From: CBDATB01 sp965199745
GTDB taxonomy: Bacteria > Bacteroidota > Bacteroidia > Cytophagales > Flammeovirgaceae
Direction of reading: 5' to 3'
DNA: 64,000 bases
NCBI GenBank assembly: GCA_965199745.1
Contig: CBDATB010000010.1
Coordinates: 186,001 to 250,000 of the forward strand
The notes under the pieces are model-generated. The model did not search any database. It worked only from the letters and a program-made list of their open reading frames with translations, and was not told the origin of the DNA. Shown in pieces: positions 35,264-44,386 of this stretch (position 1 is the first letter of the stretch; every line of letters begins with the position of its first letter). The position numbers and the translations under genes are program-made.

Positions 35264-37576
35264 TTATTCAACACCCATACGAATATGTTTCTTTCCTGCC
35301 AAATCAATGACTTTTCCATATAAACTGATAGCAGCGGTTTGTAATGACTCATTCGTGATGTAGATCCATTTTTTGTTTACTCTAACACGTAGCAGTGCTT
35401 CCTGGAAAACGATTTTAAATGCATAACCATTCCATTTTTTAGGAATGAAGGGACGGAAACTAAGCCGATTTTTTTCTATGCACATTCCGCCAAAACCTTG
35501 TACAATGGACATCCAACTGCCTGCCATGCTAGTAATATGGCAGCCGTCTTCAGTATCGTTATTATAGTCGTCTAAATCGAGCCGGGAAGTTCTCAGATAC
35601 ATTTCATAGGCCTTTTCGCGGTCGCCAATTTTTGCTGCTATCACAGCATGAATACACGGGGAAAGAGACGACTCATGTACCGTACGAGGTTCGTAAAAAT
35701 AAAAATTACGCCGAATAGTATCTAAGTCAAACTGGCTTTCAAGAAAGTAAATTCCTTGCAACACATCGGCTTGTTTGATAAAACAAGAACGCAGGATACG
35801 ATCCCAGGACCAGTTTTGACTGATAGGTCGCTCTGCGTCGCTTAATTCGTCTGCCATTTGTTGTTCTTTGTCCAGATAGTCTTCTTGCTGCAAAAAGATT
35901 CCTTTTTCTTTGTCTTCAGGCAAATACATATTGTTGATAATATGTTTCCATTGGCTAGTTTCTTTTTCAGAGTTGAAAGCCAGTTTTTCCACTAAAATAT
36001 TATATTTATTTTTATCATTTTTTTGCACATACTGCACCGCTTGCTGTGTATATTGCATACACCAGCGAGCCATCAGATTCGTATACCAGTTATTATTAAC
36101 ATTATTTTCGTACTCGTTAGGGCCTGTTACTCCGAGTATGACGTATTGCTTTTTAGCTTCGGAAAAATTGACACGTTGTACCCAAAACCGAGTAATGCCT
36201 ATAAGTACTTCTAAGCCATATTCAGATAAATAACCCCAATCTCCTACGTAATTTATATAATGATAAATGGCAAAAGCAATGGCTGCATTGCGGTGTATTT
36301 CTTCAAAAGTAATTTCCCATTCGTTGTGGCATTCCTCCCCGTTCATAGTAACCATAGGATATAAAGCAGCACCGCTGTGAAATCCTAATTTTCGGGCGTT
36401 AGCAATGGCTGCGGATAGATGTTTATAGCGATAGATAAGCAAACTGCGAGCAGTAGTTTTATCGGCAGTACTCAAGTAAAAAGGCAAGCAATAGGCTTCT
36501 GTATCCCAATAGGTGGCACCGCCATATTTTTCGCCCGTAAAGCCTTTGGGACCGATATTAAGACGCTCATCTTTGCCCGTGTATGTTTGATAAAGTTGGA
36601 AAATATTAAAGCGAATACCTTGTTGGGCAGCTATATCTCCGCTGATGGTAATATCACTCTCTTGCCATTTGTTTGCCCATGCCTCTTGCTGCTCTTTCAG
36701 CATTTGCGACCAGCCTTTTTGGTAAACTTTCGCCATCACTTGCTTAGCCCGGTAAACTAACTGTTTTTTTGGATAGTTTTGCGAAGAGATATTCACGCCG
36801 AACTTAATAATAGTGATTACTTGGTTTTGTGCGGCCTCTAATAAAAAACTACTTTCAATGTATTTTTCTCTTGTAACAATCTTTGTATTAGGGCTTATCA
36901 TGACATCTTTTACAAATACGTGGTATTTCATGCCTGTACAGACATGAAAATTTGTTTTTTGAGTAGCTGCCGTTATATAACCTTCTGTTTCGATAACTTC
37001 TTTGTTTACTTCGTCCCAGAATTTTTCATCGTAGTTAGCATCTTCATTCTTAACATCAGCATCTATAAACAAGCGAAAGTTAATTTTTCCGCTGAAGTTG
37101 AGCGGCGTAATTTGGTATTGTATAACACCAGATTCATCATCGGCAATACTTAAAAAACGCTTCGTTTGTAGACTTAGCTGTTTGTTGTTGGCAAGCGTAG
37201 CTTTGAGGCTACGAGAGAGCCAACCTTCTTTCATGTTTAGTGTTCTAGTAAAATTTTCCACTTGGCATTTTGCCAAATCAAACTTTTGCTCACCTATTTC
37301 AACGCCAATACCCAACCAATTAGCAGCGTTCAATACCTTGGCAAAATATTCAGGATAACCGTTTTTCCACCAACCTACGCGGGTTTTATCGGGATAATAT
37401 ACTCCGGCAATATAATTGCCTTGTAGTGATTCAGCACTGTACCCTTCTTCAAAATTTGCCCGATGCCCCATTTTGCCATTACCCAAGCTAAAAATACTTT
37501 CAGATATTTTATTGTATTGGGCATGGAAACCTTCTTCTATGATACACCATTCATCATGTTTGAGATAATTCTTCAT
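35264..37576 (-). CDS. Glycoside hydrolase family 65 phosphorylase (maltose/trehalose/kojibiose type)
   Basis: The 770-residue enzyme has the GH65 layout: N-terminal beta-sandwich with SIFSLGNGKMGHRANFEEGY (about 26-46), an (alpha/alpha)6 catalytic barrel with a TYWDTEAYCLPFY motif (about 355) and the general acid Glu in GPNEYENNVNNNWYTN (about residue 487), then a small C-terminal beta domain. GH65 enzymes use phosphate to split an alpha-linked disaccharide into beta-glucose 1-phosphate and glucose. The disaccharide cannot be decided from the sequence. It lacks a signal peptide, so it is cytoplasmic. No beta-phosphoglucomutase lies beside it; otsAB in the same window makes trehalose a possible substrate. 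Confidence 0.9.
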   Translation of the reverse strand: MKNYLKHDEWCIIEEGFHAQYNKISESIFSLGNGKMGHRANFEEGYSAESLQGNYIAGVYYPDKTRVGWWKNGYPEYFAKVLNAANWLGIGVEIGEQKFDLAKCQVENFTRTLNMKEGWLSRSLKATLANNKQLSLQTKRFLSIADDESGVIQYQITPLNFSGKINFRLFIDADVKNEDANYDEKFWDEVNKEVIETEGYITAATQKTNFHVCTGMKYHVFVKDVMISPNTKIVTREKYIESSFLLEAAQNQVITIIKFGVNISSQNYPKKQLVYRAKQVMAKVYQKGWSQMLKEQQEAWANKWQESDITISGDIAAQQGIRFNIFQLYQTYTGKDERLNIGPKGFTGEKYGGATYWDTEAYCLPFYLSTADKTTARSLLIYRYKHLSAAIANARKLGFHSGAALYPMVTMNGEECHNEWEITFEEIHRNAAIAFAIYHYINYVGDWGYLSEYGLEVLIGITRFWVQRVNFSEAKKQYVILGVTGPNEYENNVNNNWYTNLMARWCMQYTQQAVQYVQKNDKNKYNILVEKLAFNSEKETSQWKHIINNMYLPEDKEKGIFLQQEDYLDKEQQMADELSDAERPISQNWSWDRILRSCFIKQADVLQGIYFLESQFDLDTIRRNFYFYEPRTVHESSLSPCIHAVIAAKIGDREKAYEMYLRTSRLDLDDYNNDTEDGCHITSMAGSWMSIVQGFGGMCIEKNRLSFRPFIPKKWNGYAFKIVFQEALLRVRVNKKWIYITNESLQTAAISLYGKVIDLAGKKHIRMGVE

Positions 37577-37744
37577 TAGTATTGGTAAAAAAATTAAAGA
37601 TTAAAAAAAATCATAAATATATTTTGCTTACTGCTTAAACTGCCAAAGTGAGATGAAATTTTCATTATGTAGGACGAAAATGTAAACATGGGATAAGTTG
37701 AATCCTATATTTTTTTTATTTATTAAAAAACTTTCCTAATTTTG

Positions 37745-37920
37745 TGCTTCACGGTGTTTGTATCTAATCAATCTTATTGATACAACTGAAAAGGGAATCC
37801 GGTGAAACTCTGGAACAGTCCCCGCTGCTGTAATTCCAAAAAAATGTTTAGCAACTCCGCCACTGTTTCTAAGAAATGGGAAGGCTGCCAAAACAGGAAA
37901 AGTCAGAAGACCTGCCGCAC
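37745..37920 (+). promoter_or_regulatory. Cobalamin (B12) riboswitch
   Basis: The conserved core is easily seen: AAGGGAATCCGGTG (about 37791-37804), CAGTCCCCGCTGCTGTAA (from 37815), the GCCACTG element (37858-37865), a GGGAAGGC segment and the B12 box AGTCAGAAGACCTGCC (37901-37916). Flanking CACGGTG and CCGCACC can close the outer stem. It lies 40 bases before the first gene of a B12 uptake operon, which should be shut down when cobalamin is plentiful. The exact ends are estimated. Confidence 0.95.
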
Positions 37921-37936
37921 CTAAACCTTATTGTAC

Positions 37937-37955
37937 AGCCTTCGGGTGAAAGGCT
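37937..37955 (+). promoter_or_regulatory. Hairpin between riboswitch and start codon
   Basis: AGCCTT-CGGGTGA-AAGGCT forms a perfect six-pair stem ending six bases before the ATG at 37962. There is no T-run, so it would act on translation and not as a terminator. In known cobalamin riboswitches a hairpin in this position has a loop that pairs with the aptamer; I infer the same role here. Confidence 0.6.
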
Positions 37956-37961
37956 ACTCAT

Positions 37962-39191
37962 ATGATGAAACAGCTCTTCCGTAATAATGCTCAACGTAAG
38001 GCAGTACGTGTCTTGTCTTTTGGTAGAAAGAATATTTCTTTTGCTTGCCTATCGCTGTATTTAGTTTTTCTTTTTGGCTGCAATCAAGCAGAAAAACCAA
38101 AAACCAACCTTTCAGGCTTCTCCGCCCAACAAAAGAGTACGCCTCCACCGTTTCATACCCGGTTGAGTGTACAATACGCCAAAGGATTTGAGATAAAATA
38201 TATCTCTGAAGGTAAGTTGCTTTACCTATTCAATGGATCTGACACCACCACCTTGCTTTTATTATCACAGGAAGTACAAGTACCTACCCAATATAATCAT
38301 TTAGCACTTATTCGAACGCCTATCCAAAAATTTGTAGCCCTGTCGGCAACCCACCTCGCTTTAGTTGGCTTTTTAGACGCTTACGAGTGCCTATCCGCTG
38401 TTTCTACGGTTAGTTATACTTATAACGAACAAGTGAAACAGCTGGCAGCAACAGGAGTAATTAAAGAAGTAGGAGATGAATATAACTTAGATGTAGAAAA
38501 AATACTTGCGCTACGCCCCGATCTGCTTATGTCTATTGGTTATCCAAATACGCCCTCTCAAGCTTTTCAACTCATAGTGGCAGCAGGTATTCCGGTACTT
38601 GCCAATACCGAATGGCAAGAAAAAAGCCTTTTGGCACGTGCCGAGTGGGTAAAAGTACTAGCAGCATTATTAGCAAAAGATAGTCTGGCACAAGCAAAGT
38701 TTACCACAGTGGCAAAACGCTACCATAAGCTATTAAAATTAACAGACACAGTGATTAGGCGCCCCAAGCTGATTAGCGGCATACCTTACAAAGGCTCGTG
38801 GGGTGTTCCTGCCGGAAAGAGTTACATGGCTTTGGCTTTTTCGCAGGCAGGAGGTAATTATTTTAGAAAAAACAATAAGGCTACGGGCGGCCTGCAACTC
38901 AGTTTTGAGACAGTCTATTATGCAGGACTTACCGCCGATATTTGGCTTAACCCAGGTGCTGTGTGCAGTAAAATTGATTTATTAGAGGCAGATAACCGCT
39001 TTGCCGATCTGAAGCCTTTCAAAAAAGGTAAAATTTATAACAATAATAAACGCACTAGTGCAACTGGCGGTAATGATTATTATGAATCAGCTTTGGTCAA
39101 TCCTGATGTACATCTGGCTGATTTGATAAAAATCATGCACCCCGATTTACTGCCAAAGCATGAGTTAGTCTATTATCAAAAATTACACTGA
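37962..39191 (+). CDS. btuF: Cobalamin ABC transporter substrate-binding lipoprotein (BtuF-like)
   Basis: The 409-residue precursor has a signal with lipobox LFGC (Cys about 44 counted from ATG 37962; a second ATG follows directly). The rest is a class III periplasmic binding protein with two lobes: ALSATHLALVGFLDAYECLSAVS and EKILALRPDLLMSIGYP are typical of the BtuF/FhuD (FecB-like) fold. A longer N-terminal segment than in E. coli BtuF is present. It is the first gene of the operon controlled by the B12 riboswitch, which fixes the ligand as a corrinoid better than the protein sequence does. The permease gene follows after seven bases. Confidence 0.88.
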   Translation: MMKQLFRNNAQRKAVRVLSFGRKNISFACLSLYLVFLFGCNQAEKPKTNLSGFSAQQKSTPPPFHTRLSVQYAKGFEIKYISEGKLLYLFNGSDTTTLLLLSQEVQVPTQYNHLALIRTPIQKFVALSATHLALVGFLDAYECLSAVSTVSYTYNEQVKQLAATGVIKEVGDEYNLDVEKILALRPDLLMSIGYPNTPSQAFQLIVAAGIPVLANTEWQEKSLLARAEWVKVLAALLAKDSLAQAKFTTVAKRYHKLLKLTDTVIRRPKLISGIPYKGSWGVPAGKSYMALAFSQAGGNYFRKNNKATGGLQLSFETVYYAGLTADIWLNPGAVCSKIDLLEADNRFADLKPFKKGKIYNNNKRTSATGGNDYYESALVNPDVHLADLIKIMHPDLLPKHELVYYQKLH

Positions 39192-39198
39192 TATTCAA

Positions 39199-40230
39199 AT
39201 GCAGCAATATGCGAAACGATTTATAGCTTTAACTTCATTGTTGTTTGTAGTTTTTTTTCTCGATTTATCCACAGGATCGGTAGCTATTCCGACCATGAAA
39301 GTTCTCAAGGCTGTGTTAGGAGTAGAATTGGAGCAACAGGTATGGATGCATATTATTGAGAAAATACGTCTTCCGAAAGCATTGACGGCGGTGCTATCAG
39401 GCAGTGCCTTATCGGTTAGTGGCTTACAAATGCAGACTTTATTTCGCAACCCTTTGGCGGGTCCCGGTGTGTTGGGGATTGCTGCCGGGTCAAGCTTAGG
39501 GGTAGCTTTAGTTATGCTAGCTGGTGGTAACGCAACAAAAATTGATCTTATCCACCAATTGAATCTATCGGGTAGTGCTTTGTTAATTTTATCTGCAGTG
39601 GCGGGTGCTTGTCTCGTGATGTTATTCATTGTGCTAGTAGCTTGGCGCGTTAAGGAATCAGTCGTGTTGCTCATTGTGGGTATGATGGTTGGCAATATTA
39701 CACTGGCAATCGTGAGTATATGGCAATACTTTAGCGAACCCGAACAAATTCAGCGTTTTTTAATATGGACATTCGGAAGTCTGGGAGGGGTTGCTGTTGA
39801 ACACTTGTTTATTTTGATACCCTGTGTTGCTGTAGGTTTATTTATAGCATTCATCATCAGTAGTCCGCTGAATGCCTTGCTTTTGGGTGAGCATTATGCG
39901 CAAAGCATGGGCTTGTCGGTGCCTAGTCTGCGTCTTATCATTATACTAAATACCGGTTTGCTAACAGGTGCTATTACTGCCTTTTGCGGCCCTATTGGCT
40001 TTGTAGGCGTTGCTATACCACATATCGGGAGAGTTTTATTTCGTACTGCCGACCATCACATTTTAGTGTTGGCGTGTATTTTATTAGGTGCTTTTGTTAT
40101 GTTATGTTGCGATATTATCACCTACTTTCCAGCAAATCAAAGTATTTTACCTATTAATGCCATAACCGCACTTTTTGGGTCGCCGGTCGTGATTTGGATG
40201 ATACTTAAAAAAAATAGCAGTTTTTTTTAA
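39199..40230 (+). CDS. btuC: Cobalamin ABC transporter permease (BtuC-like, FecCD family)
   Basis: The 343-residue integral membrane protein has about nine to ten hydrophobic segments and FecCD-family signatures: RLPKALTAVLSGSALSVSGLQMQTLFRNPLAGPGVLGIAAGSSLG (about 55-100, given here as a region with LRNPLAxPxxLGI pattern), WTFGSLG, and FCGPIGFVGVAIPHIGR near residue 255. It forms the inner-membrane channel of a BtuCDF-type importer, with the ATPase encoded 15 bases downstream. FecCD permeases also serve siderophores and heme; the riboswitch points to B12. Confidence 0.93.
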   Translation: MQQYAKRFIALTSLLFVVFFLDLSTGSVAIPTMKVLKAVLGVELEQQVWMHIIEKIRLPKALTAVLSGSALSVSGLQMQTLFRNPLAGPGVLGIAAGSSLGVALVMLAGGNATKIDLIHQLNLSGSALLILSAVAGACLVMLFIVLVAWRVKESVVLLIVGMMVGNITLAIVSIWQYFSEPEQIQRFLIWTFGSLGGVAVEHLFILIPCVAVGLFIAFIISSPLNALLLGEHYAQSMGLSVPSLRLIIILNTGLLTGAITAFCGPIGFVGVAIPHIGRVLFRTADHHILVLACILLGAFVMLCCDIITYFPANQSILPINAITALFGSPVVIWMILKKNSSFF

Positions 40231-40245
40231 TGAACTATATAAAAA

Positions 40246-41061
40246 ATGAATTATGAGCAATCAAAAGATGGTAGCTATTTGCTGAGAACGATGGAGCTGG
40301 TGTTGGGCTATGCTGGCAGAAAACAAAAAAAAGTTATTTCCAGCGTACTTAACTTAGTGCTGCACCCCGGAGAATTGGTGGCTTTAATTGGTAAAAATGG
40401 TACTGGAAAGTCTAGTTTAATTCGTACGCTAACAGGTCTACAGAAACCTTTATCGGGTACAATACTGATTTGTGGTAAAAAACTCAATCACCTGAGTGCC
40501 CGTCAATTGGCTACTTGCATGAGCTTGGTATTAACCGATAAGGTGTCTGTGCAGCAGCTAACGGTTAACCATTTGGTTGAGATGGGGCGATACCCTCATA
40601 CCGGCTGGTTTGGTCGCTTAAATACTAAGGATAAAGAGTTGGTAAATCAGGCACTGGAATGGGTAGGTACGCTGCCTTTTGCAAAACATTACGTAGGAGA
40701 ATTGAGCGATGGTGAACAGCAGCGAGTAATGATTGCTCGGGCTTTAGCCCAAGATACGCCTTTATTATTTTTAGATGAGCCTACAGCACACCTAGATATA
40801 TCTTCAAAAATAGAAGTAATGAGTTTATTAAAACGTTTGACAGTAGCCGTCAAAAAAACAGTTTTACTGGCTACCCATCAGCTAGATCTGGCTTTGCGCA
40901 TTGCCGATAAGCTTTGGCTTTTGCAAACAGATGGTTCAATCATTTGTGGTACTCCTCAAGAGTTGGGCAATAGTGGGGTACTCACAAAAATTTTTGCCAG
41001 TGAATATATGGATTTCAACTCCAAAACACTTACCCTCGAAATGCATAATTTGAAAATATGA
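40246..41061 (+). CDS. btuD: Cobalamin ABC transporter ATP-binding protein (BtuD-like)
   Basis: The 271-residue ATPase has Walker A GKNGTGKS (49-56), the signature LSDGEQQ, Walker B LLFLDEPT and a switch histidine in LLATHQLD. The signature has D where G is commonest (LSGGE), a modest variation seen in FecE/BtuD-type ATPases. It couples ATP hydrolysis to import through the preceding permease. The start overlaps nothing; the stop overlaps the receptor start by four bases. Confidence 0.93.
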   Translation: MNYEQSKDGSYLLRTMELVLGYAGRKQKKVISSVLNLVLHPGELVALIGKNGTGKSSLIRTLTGLQKPLSGTILICGKKLNHLSARQLATCMSLVLTDKVSVQQLTVNHLVEMGRYPHTGWFGRLNTKDKELVNQALEWVGTLPFAKHYVGELSDGEQQRVMIARALAQDTPLLFLDEPTAHLDISSKIEVMSLLKRLTVAVKKTVLLATHQLDLALRIADKLWLLQTDGSIICGTPQELGNSGVLTKIFASEYMDFNSKTLTLEMHNLKI

Positions 41062-42995
41062 ATTGCCGTATACCATATATCGTTTACTTTTTCTTACACA
41101 CTTACCCCTTAATTTGCCTTGCCCAACAAGTTGATAGCTTGCATATTGAAGAAAAAAAACTATTAGATCCTGTAACGATAGAGGCAAGTCGTTTACATAA
41201 CTTTAGTATCGGTGGTAAATCAATACTGCTCGATACTGGTGTGATCAGGTGTAGCACTGGCAGTGGGTTGGCAGATGCCCTAACTAATCACTCTTTTCTT
41301 TTCATCAGAAATAATGGTATTAGTGGCGTGGCAACGGCTGGCTTTAGAGGAACGAACGCCAATCATACTGCTGTCATTTGGAACGGTTTTAACTTACAAA
41401 ATGCCATGCACGGAACAGCTGACCTGAATTTAATTACTCTTTTGAGTGCAGACGAAATATACGTACAACAAGGGGGGGCTAGTGCCTTATATGGTAGTGG
41501 TGCTTTAGGTGCTAGTATTTATCTTAATGGTCGGCAAGGCAATATTAAGGGGTTATCTGTAGCAAGTAAGCAGGTGCTGGGAAGTTTTGGCAAATGGTTT
41601 CAACATTATCAGCTAAGTTATAGTAATGCATCATGGACGCAGGTAACTAAAGTGTACCACTCACAGTCAAAGAACGATTTTCCTTTTATTAGTAAAACCG
41701 CCAGTGGCGACATAACGGTCAGGCAGCCTAATGCAAGGGTTATGTTATACGGCTTATTACAAGAAAACTATTTCAACATTGGTAAAAAACACCGCTTAAA
41801 TATTCGTTTTTGGTACCAAAATGCCCGCAGACAATTACCACCCCCCAACACCAAGCGCAATAGTAAAGAGCAACTTTTAGATAAAAATTATCGGATGAGT
41901 GTCCATTGGAAAGTAGCCATAGGAAAGAGTCAATTCATTTTTAGAACAGCTTGGTTTCAAGAAGATAACACATATGAAAATCCTGACTTCCAGCCCGCTA
42001 TTGATGCCGTAAATAGTAGCCGTAGCAGCATTACCGAAACAGAAGCAAATATTCCTTTGGGTAAATATATACTTTTTAATATCGGCATGAACAACACTTT
42101 GCAATCAGGGCGTAGTGATAATTATTTGGCTAAGATAATACGCAATAATTCTGCCCTATTCAGTTCAGTAAAAGCGAGAAATCTCAAGAAAAATTTTACT
42201 GCTATCCTAAGCATAAGACAAGGGATCTCATCCGGTGAATTACTGCCACTCATACCTGCTTTAAGTGTTGAATGGTTGCCTCAAACCAACTTTCTGGTTC
42301 GTGCAAATATTTCAAGAAATTACCGTATACCCACTTTTAATGAGCTGCATTGGATGCCCGGAGGCAATCCCAAGCTATCCTCTGAAACTGGGTGGGGAGG
42401 GCAGTTGTCAGCAGGATGGAGCCGTCAGTATCGTCGCATTTCTTTGGCATGTAAACTGACAGCTTTTCACCATCTGATCGATCAATGGATACGCTGGCAA
42501 CCGCACGATACTGAAAATTATTGGTTAGCCGAAAATATACTGAAAGTATGGACACGCGGTGTAGAGGTTGATACAAAAATTAACTGCTATATTCATAAGT
42601 GGAAATTCAGTTGGCAAAATGATTATAGTCTTATACGCTCCACCAAAAAAGCTGCCTCACAAGCTTTGGAAATCGATAAACAACTAATCTATACTCCCCT
42701 CTACAATGCTTTTACCCAATTAGGCATTAGTTATCGTGGGTGGGAATTTAGCTATACACACCGCTATGTGGGTAAACGGTATACTACCAGCGATGAAAGT
42801 GCCTCAATACCTTCGTTTCATTTGGGAAATGTAGTATTCAACAAAATATTTTTTACAGAGCAGTATCGCATAATTTTTTTTTTCAAAGTGAATAACTGCT
42901 GGAATCGCTCTTACCAGGTTTTACCCGCTCGAGAGATGCCTCGTAGGAATTTTCAGATAGGAATATCTGGGTCTATGCAACCTTTTAATTCATAA
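41058..42995 (+). CDS. btuB: TonB-dependent outer-membrane receptor, probable B12 receptor (BtuB-like)
   Basis: The 645-residue protein has a signal peptide (1-22, ending CLAQ), a plug domain (about 30-160) with VTIEASR, the GVATAGFRGTNANHTAVIWNGF and GASALYGSGALGA motifs typical of TonB plugs, and a beta-barrel ending in an aromatic-rich strand. Its size is close to E. coli BtuB and it lacks the N-terminal extension of SusC-type receptors. No SusD gene is present. It overlaps the ATPase gene by four bases, which places it in the riboswitch-controlled operon and makes cobalamin the likely cargo. Confidence 0.9.
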   Translation: MNCRIPYIVYFFLHTYPLICLAQQVDSLHIEEKKLLDPVTIEASRLHNFSIGGKSILLDTGVIRCSTGSGLADALTNHSFLFIRNNGISGVATAGFRGTNANHTAVIWNGFNLQNAMHGTADLNLITLLSADEIYVQQGGASALYGSGALGASIYLNGRQGNIKGLSVASKQVLGSFGKWFQHYQLSYSNASWTQVTKVYHSQSKNDFPFISKTASGDITVRQPNARVMLYGLLQENYFNIGKKHRLNIRFWYQNARRQLPPPNTKRNSKEQLLDKNYRMSVHWKVAIGKSQFIFRTAWFQEDNTYENPDFQPAIDAVNSSRSSITETEANIPLGKYILFNIGMNNTLQSGRSDNYLAKIIRNNSALFSSVKARNLKKNFTAILSIRQGISSGELLPLIPALSVEWLPQTNFLVRANISRNYRIPTFNELHWMPGGNPKLSSETGWGGQLSAGWSRQYRRISLACKLTAFHHLIDQWIRWQPHDTENYWLAENILKVWTRGVEVDTKINCYIHKWKFSWQNDYSLIRSTKKAASQALEIDKQLIYTPLYNAFTQLGISYRGWEFSYTHRYVGKRYTTSDESASIPSFHLGNVVFNKIFFTEQYRIIFFFKVNNCWNRSYQVLPAREMPRRNFQIGISGSMQPFNS

Positions 42996-43019
42996 TATTA
43001 ACCTTCTAAATCATAAAAA

Positions 43020-44105
43020 ATGCTAAACAACTCTATAATAAGACTATTGCTTTTATCTACGGTACTTTGTTTGTCAGCATGCAAAGACAACAATACCACA
43101 CCCGATCCTAAACCTGCGACATCAGGATTTTTTATTGTAAATGAAGGGACATTTGGCTCTTCTAATGCAAGTATTTCTTATTTTGATACGGACCAAAATA
43201 TGATTACTAATGATGTGTTCAAAAATAATAACAACGATGCACCAATCGGAGATCAGGCGCAGTCGATGACCATTGCTGGCAACAATGGTTACATCTTAGT
43301 GCAAAACTCAAACAAAATTGAAGTAATCAACATCAATACTTTTCGCTCCGTAAAAACTATCCAGACAGATAACTTGAATCCGCGCTATTTTATGGCTGTT
43401 TCAGAGCAAAAAGCTTATATTTCCGACTGGTCTGTAGAAGGTGTTCGAGTACTTGATTTGCAAACTAACCAGTTGGTTGGCAATGTTACCACTGGTTTAG
43501 ATCCCGAACAAATGGCTTTTTCTAATGGCAAGTTATATGTTGCTAATTCGGGCTTTAGCGTCTTTCCCGGTCTTCCCGATAGTACTTTATCTATTATCGA
43601 TGTTAGCAATGATCAGGTTACGGCTACCGTTACACTTACCTACCTACCCTCTTACATCCAAATAGACAGCGACGGTAAGGTCTGGGTATTGTGCAAAGGA
43701 CTCAATGTATTCAACGCTGATTTTTCTCTTGACGAAGCAGCTAGCACGCCCGGTGCATTATTCAAATTGGACGCCAATGGTAATGAATTATTGAGGCTAG
43801 ATTTTCCTTCGCAAACCATTCAGCCCAATCGATTAGCTATTAACTCTAATAAGGATGTTTTGTATTATCTTTACGGTGGTGGGCTGTATCGTATGTTCAT
43901 TACAGACAAGGTCTTGCCTACTGAGGCCTTTATAGAAAAAAACTTTTATGGTTTGGCTGTTAATCCCGCCACAGGTAATATTATAGGTACACAAGCACCT
44001 AATTTTACGAGTGCCGGTAGTATTTATCGATACAACGCGCAAGGGGAAGAAATAGACCGGCATACAGTAGGCATAGCCCCGAATGGTTGTGCTTTTCCAC
44101 TTTAA
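43020..44105 (+). CDS. DUF5074/YncE-like beta-propeller lipoprotein, possible BtuG-type surface B12 binder
   Basis: The 361-residue precursor has a lipoprotein signal with lipobox LSAC (Cys21). The mature protein has repeated propeller blades, for example NKIEVININTFRSVKTI, VRVLDLQTNQLVGNV and LSIIDVSNDQVTATV, as in YncE-like and DUF5074 proteins. In Bacteroides, BtuG is a surface propeller lipoprotein that binds B12 very tightly and hands it to BtuB; the position here, 24 bases after the btuB-like gene, suggests the same job. That equivalence is inference from fold and context. It is the last gene of the operon. Confidence 0.8.
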   Translation: MLNNSIIRLLLLSTVLCLSACKDNNTTPDPKPATSGFFIVNEGTFGSSNASISYFDTDQNMITNDVFKNNNNDAPIGDQAQSMTIAGNNGYILVQNSNKIEVININTFRSVKTIQTDNLNPRYFMAVSEQKAYISDWSVEGVRVLDLQTNQLVGNVTTGLDPEQMAFSNGKLYVANSGFSVFPGLPDSTLSIIDVSNDQVTATVTLTYLPSYIQIDSDGKVWVLCKGLNVFNADFSLDEAASTPGALFKLDANGNELLRLDFPSQTIQPNRLAINSNKDVLYYLYGGGLYRMFITDKVLPTEAFIEKNFYGLAVNPATGNIIGTQAPNFTSAGSIYRYNAQGEEIDRHTVGIAPNGCAFPL

Positions 44106-44386
44106 GATGTTAGTAGTTATGTAGCAGATCAATTCTTCGACTACATATTCCTGAAAAATGGCGAGCGAGTTGCTCTTATTAAATATGTTTTACTACTTTG
44201 CATCGCAAGAACGACTTCTGTGTTAGAAATTGCACTCTTTGTAATGGCAGAAATATTTGATTTTGTTTTTTCATTTTAGTTTGCTGTGAGCTACTTATAA
44301 GAATAAGTTATGACTTTTGTCAGTGCTATAAATAAAAAATAAAAGTTCATTATTTAGAGCCTTTGTATATATTTGGTATAATTAAT

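Noticed and set aside
39195..39695. A 166-codon minus-strand frame opposite the permease gene
   Set aside because: Threonine/asparagine/proline-rich complement of a membrane protein gene; no independent support.
41058..44105. Receptor and lipoprotein as a SusC/SusD glycan-uptake pair
   Set aside because: The receptor is BtuB-sized without the SusC N-terminal extension, the lipoprotein is a beta-propeller and not a SusD helical fold, and the operon is under a B12 riboswitch.
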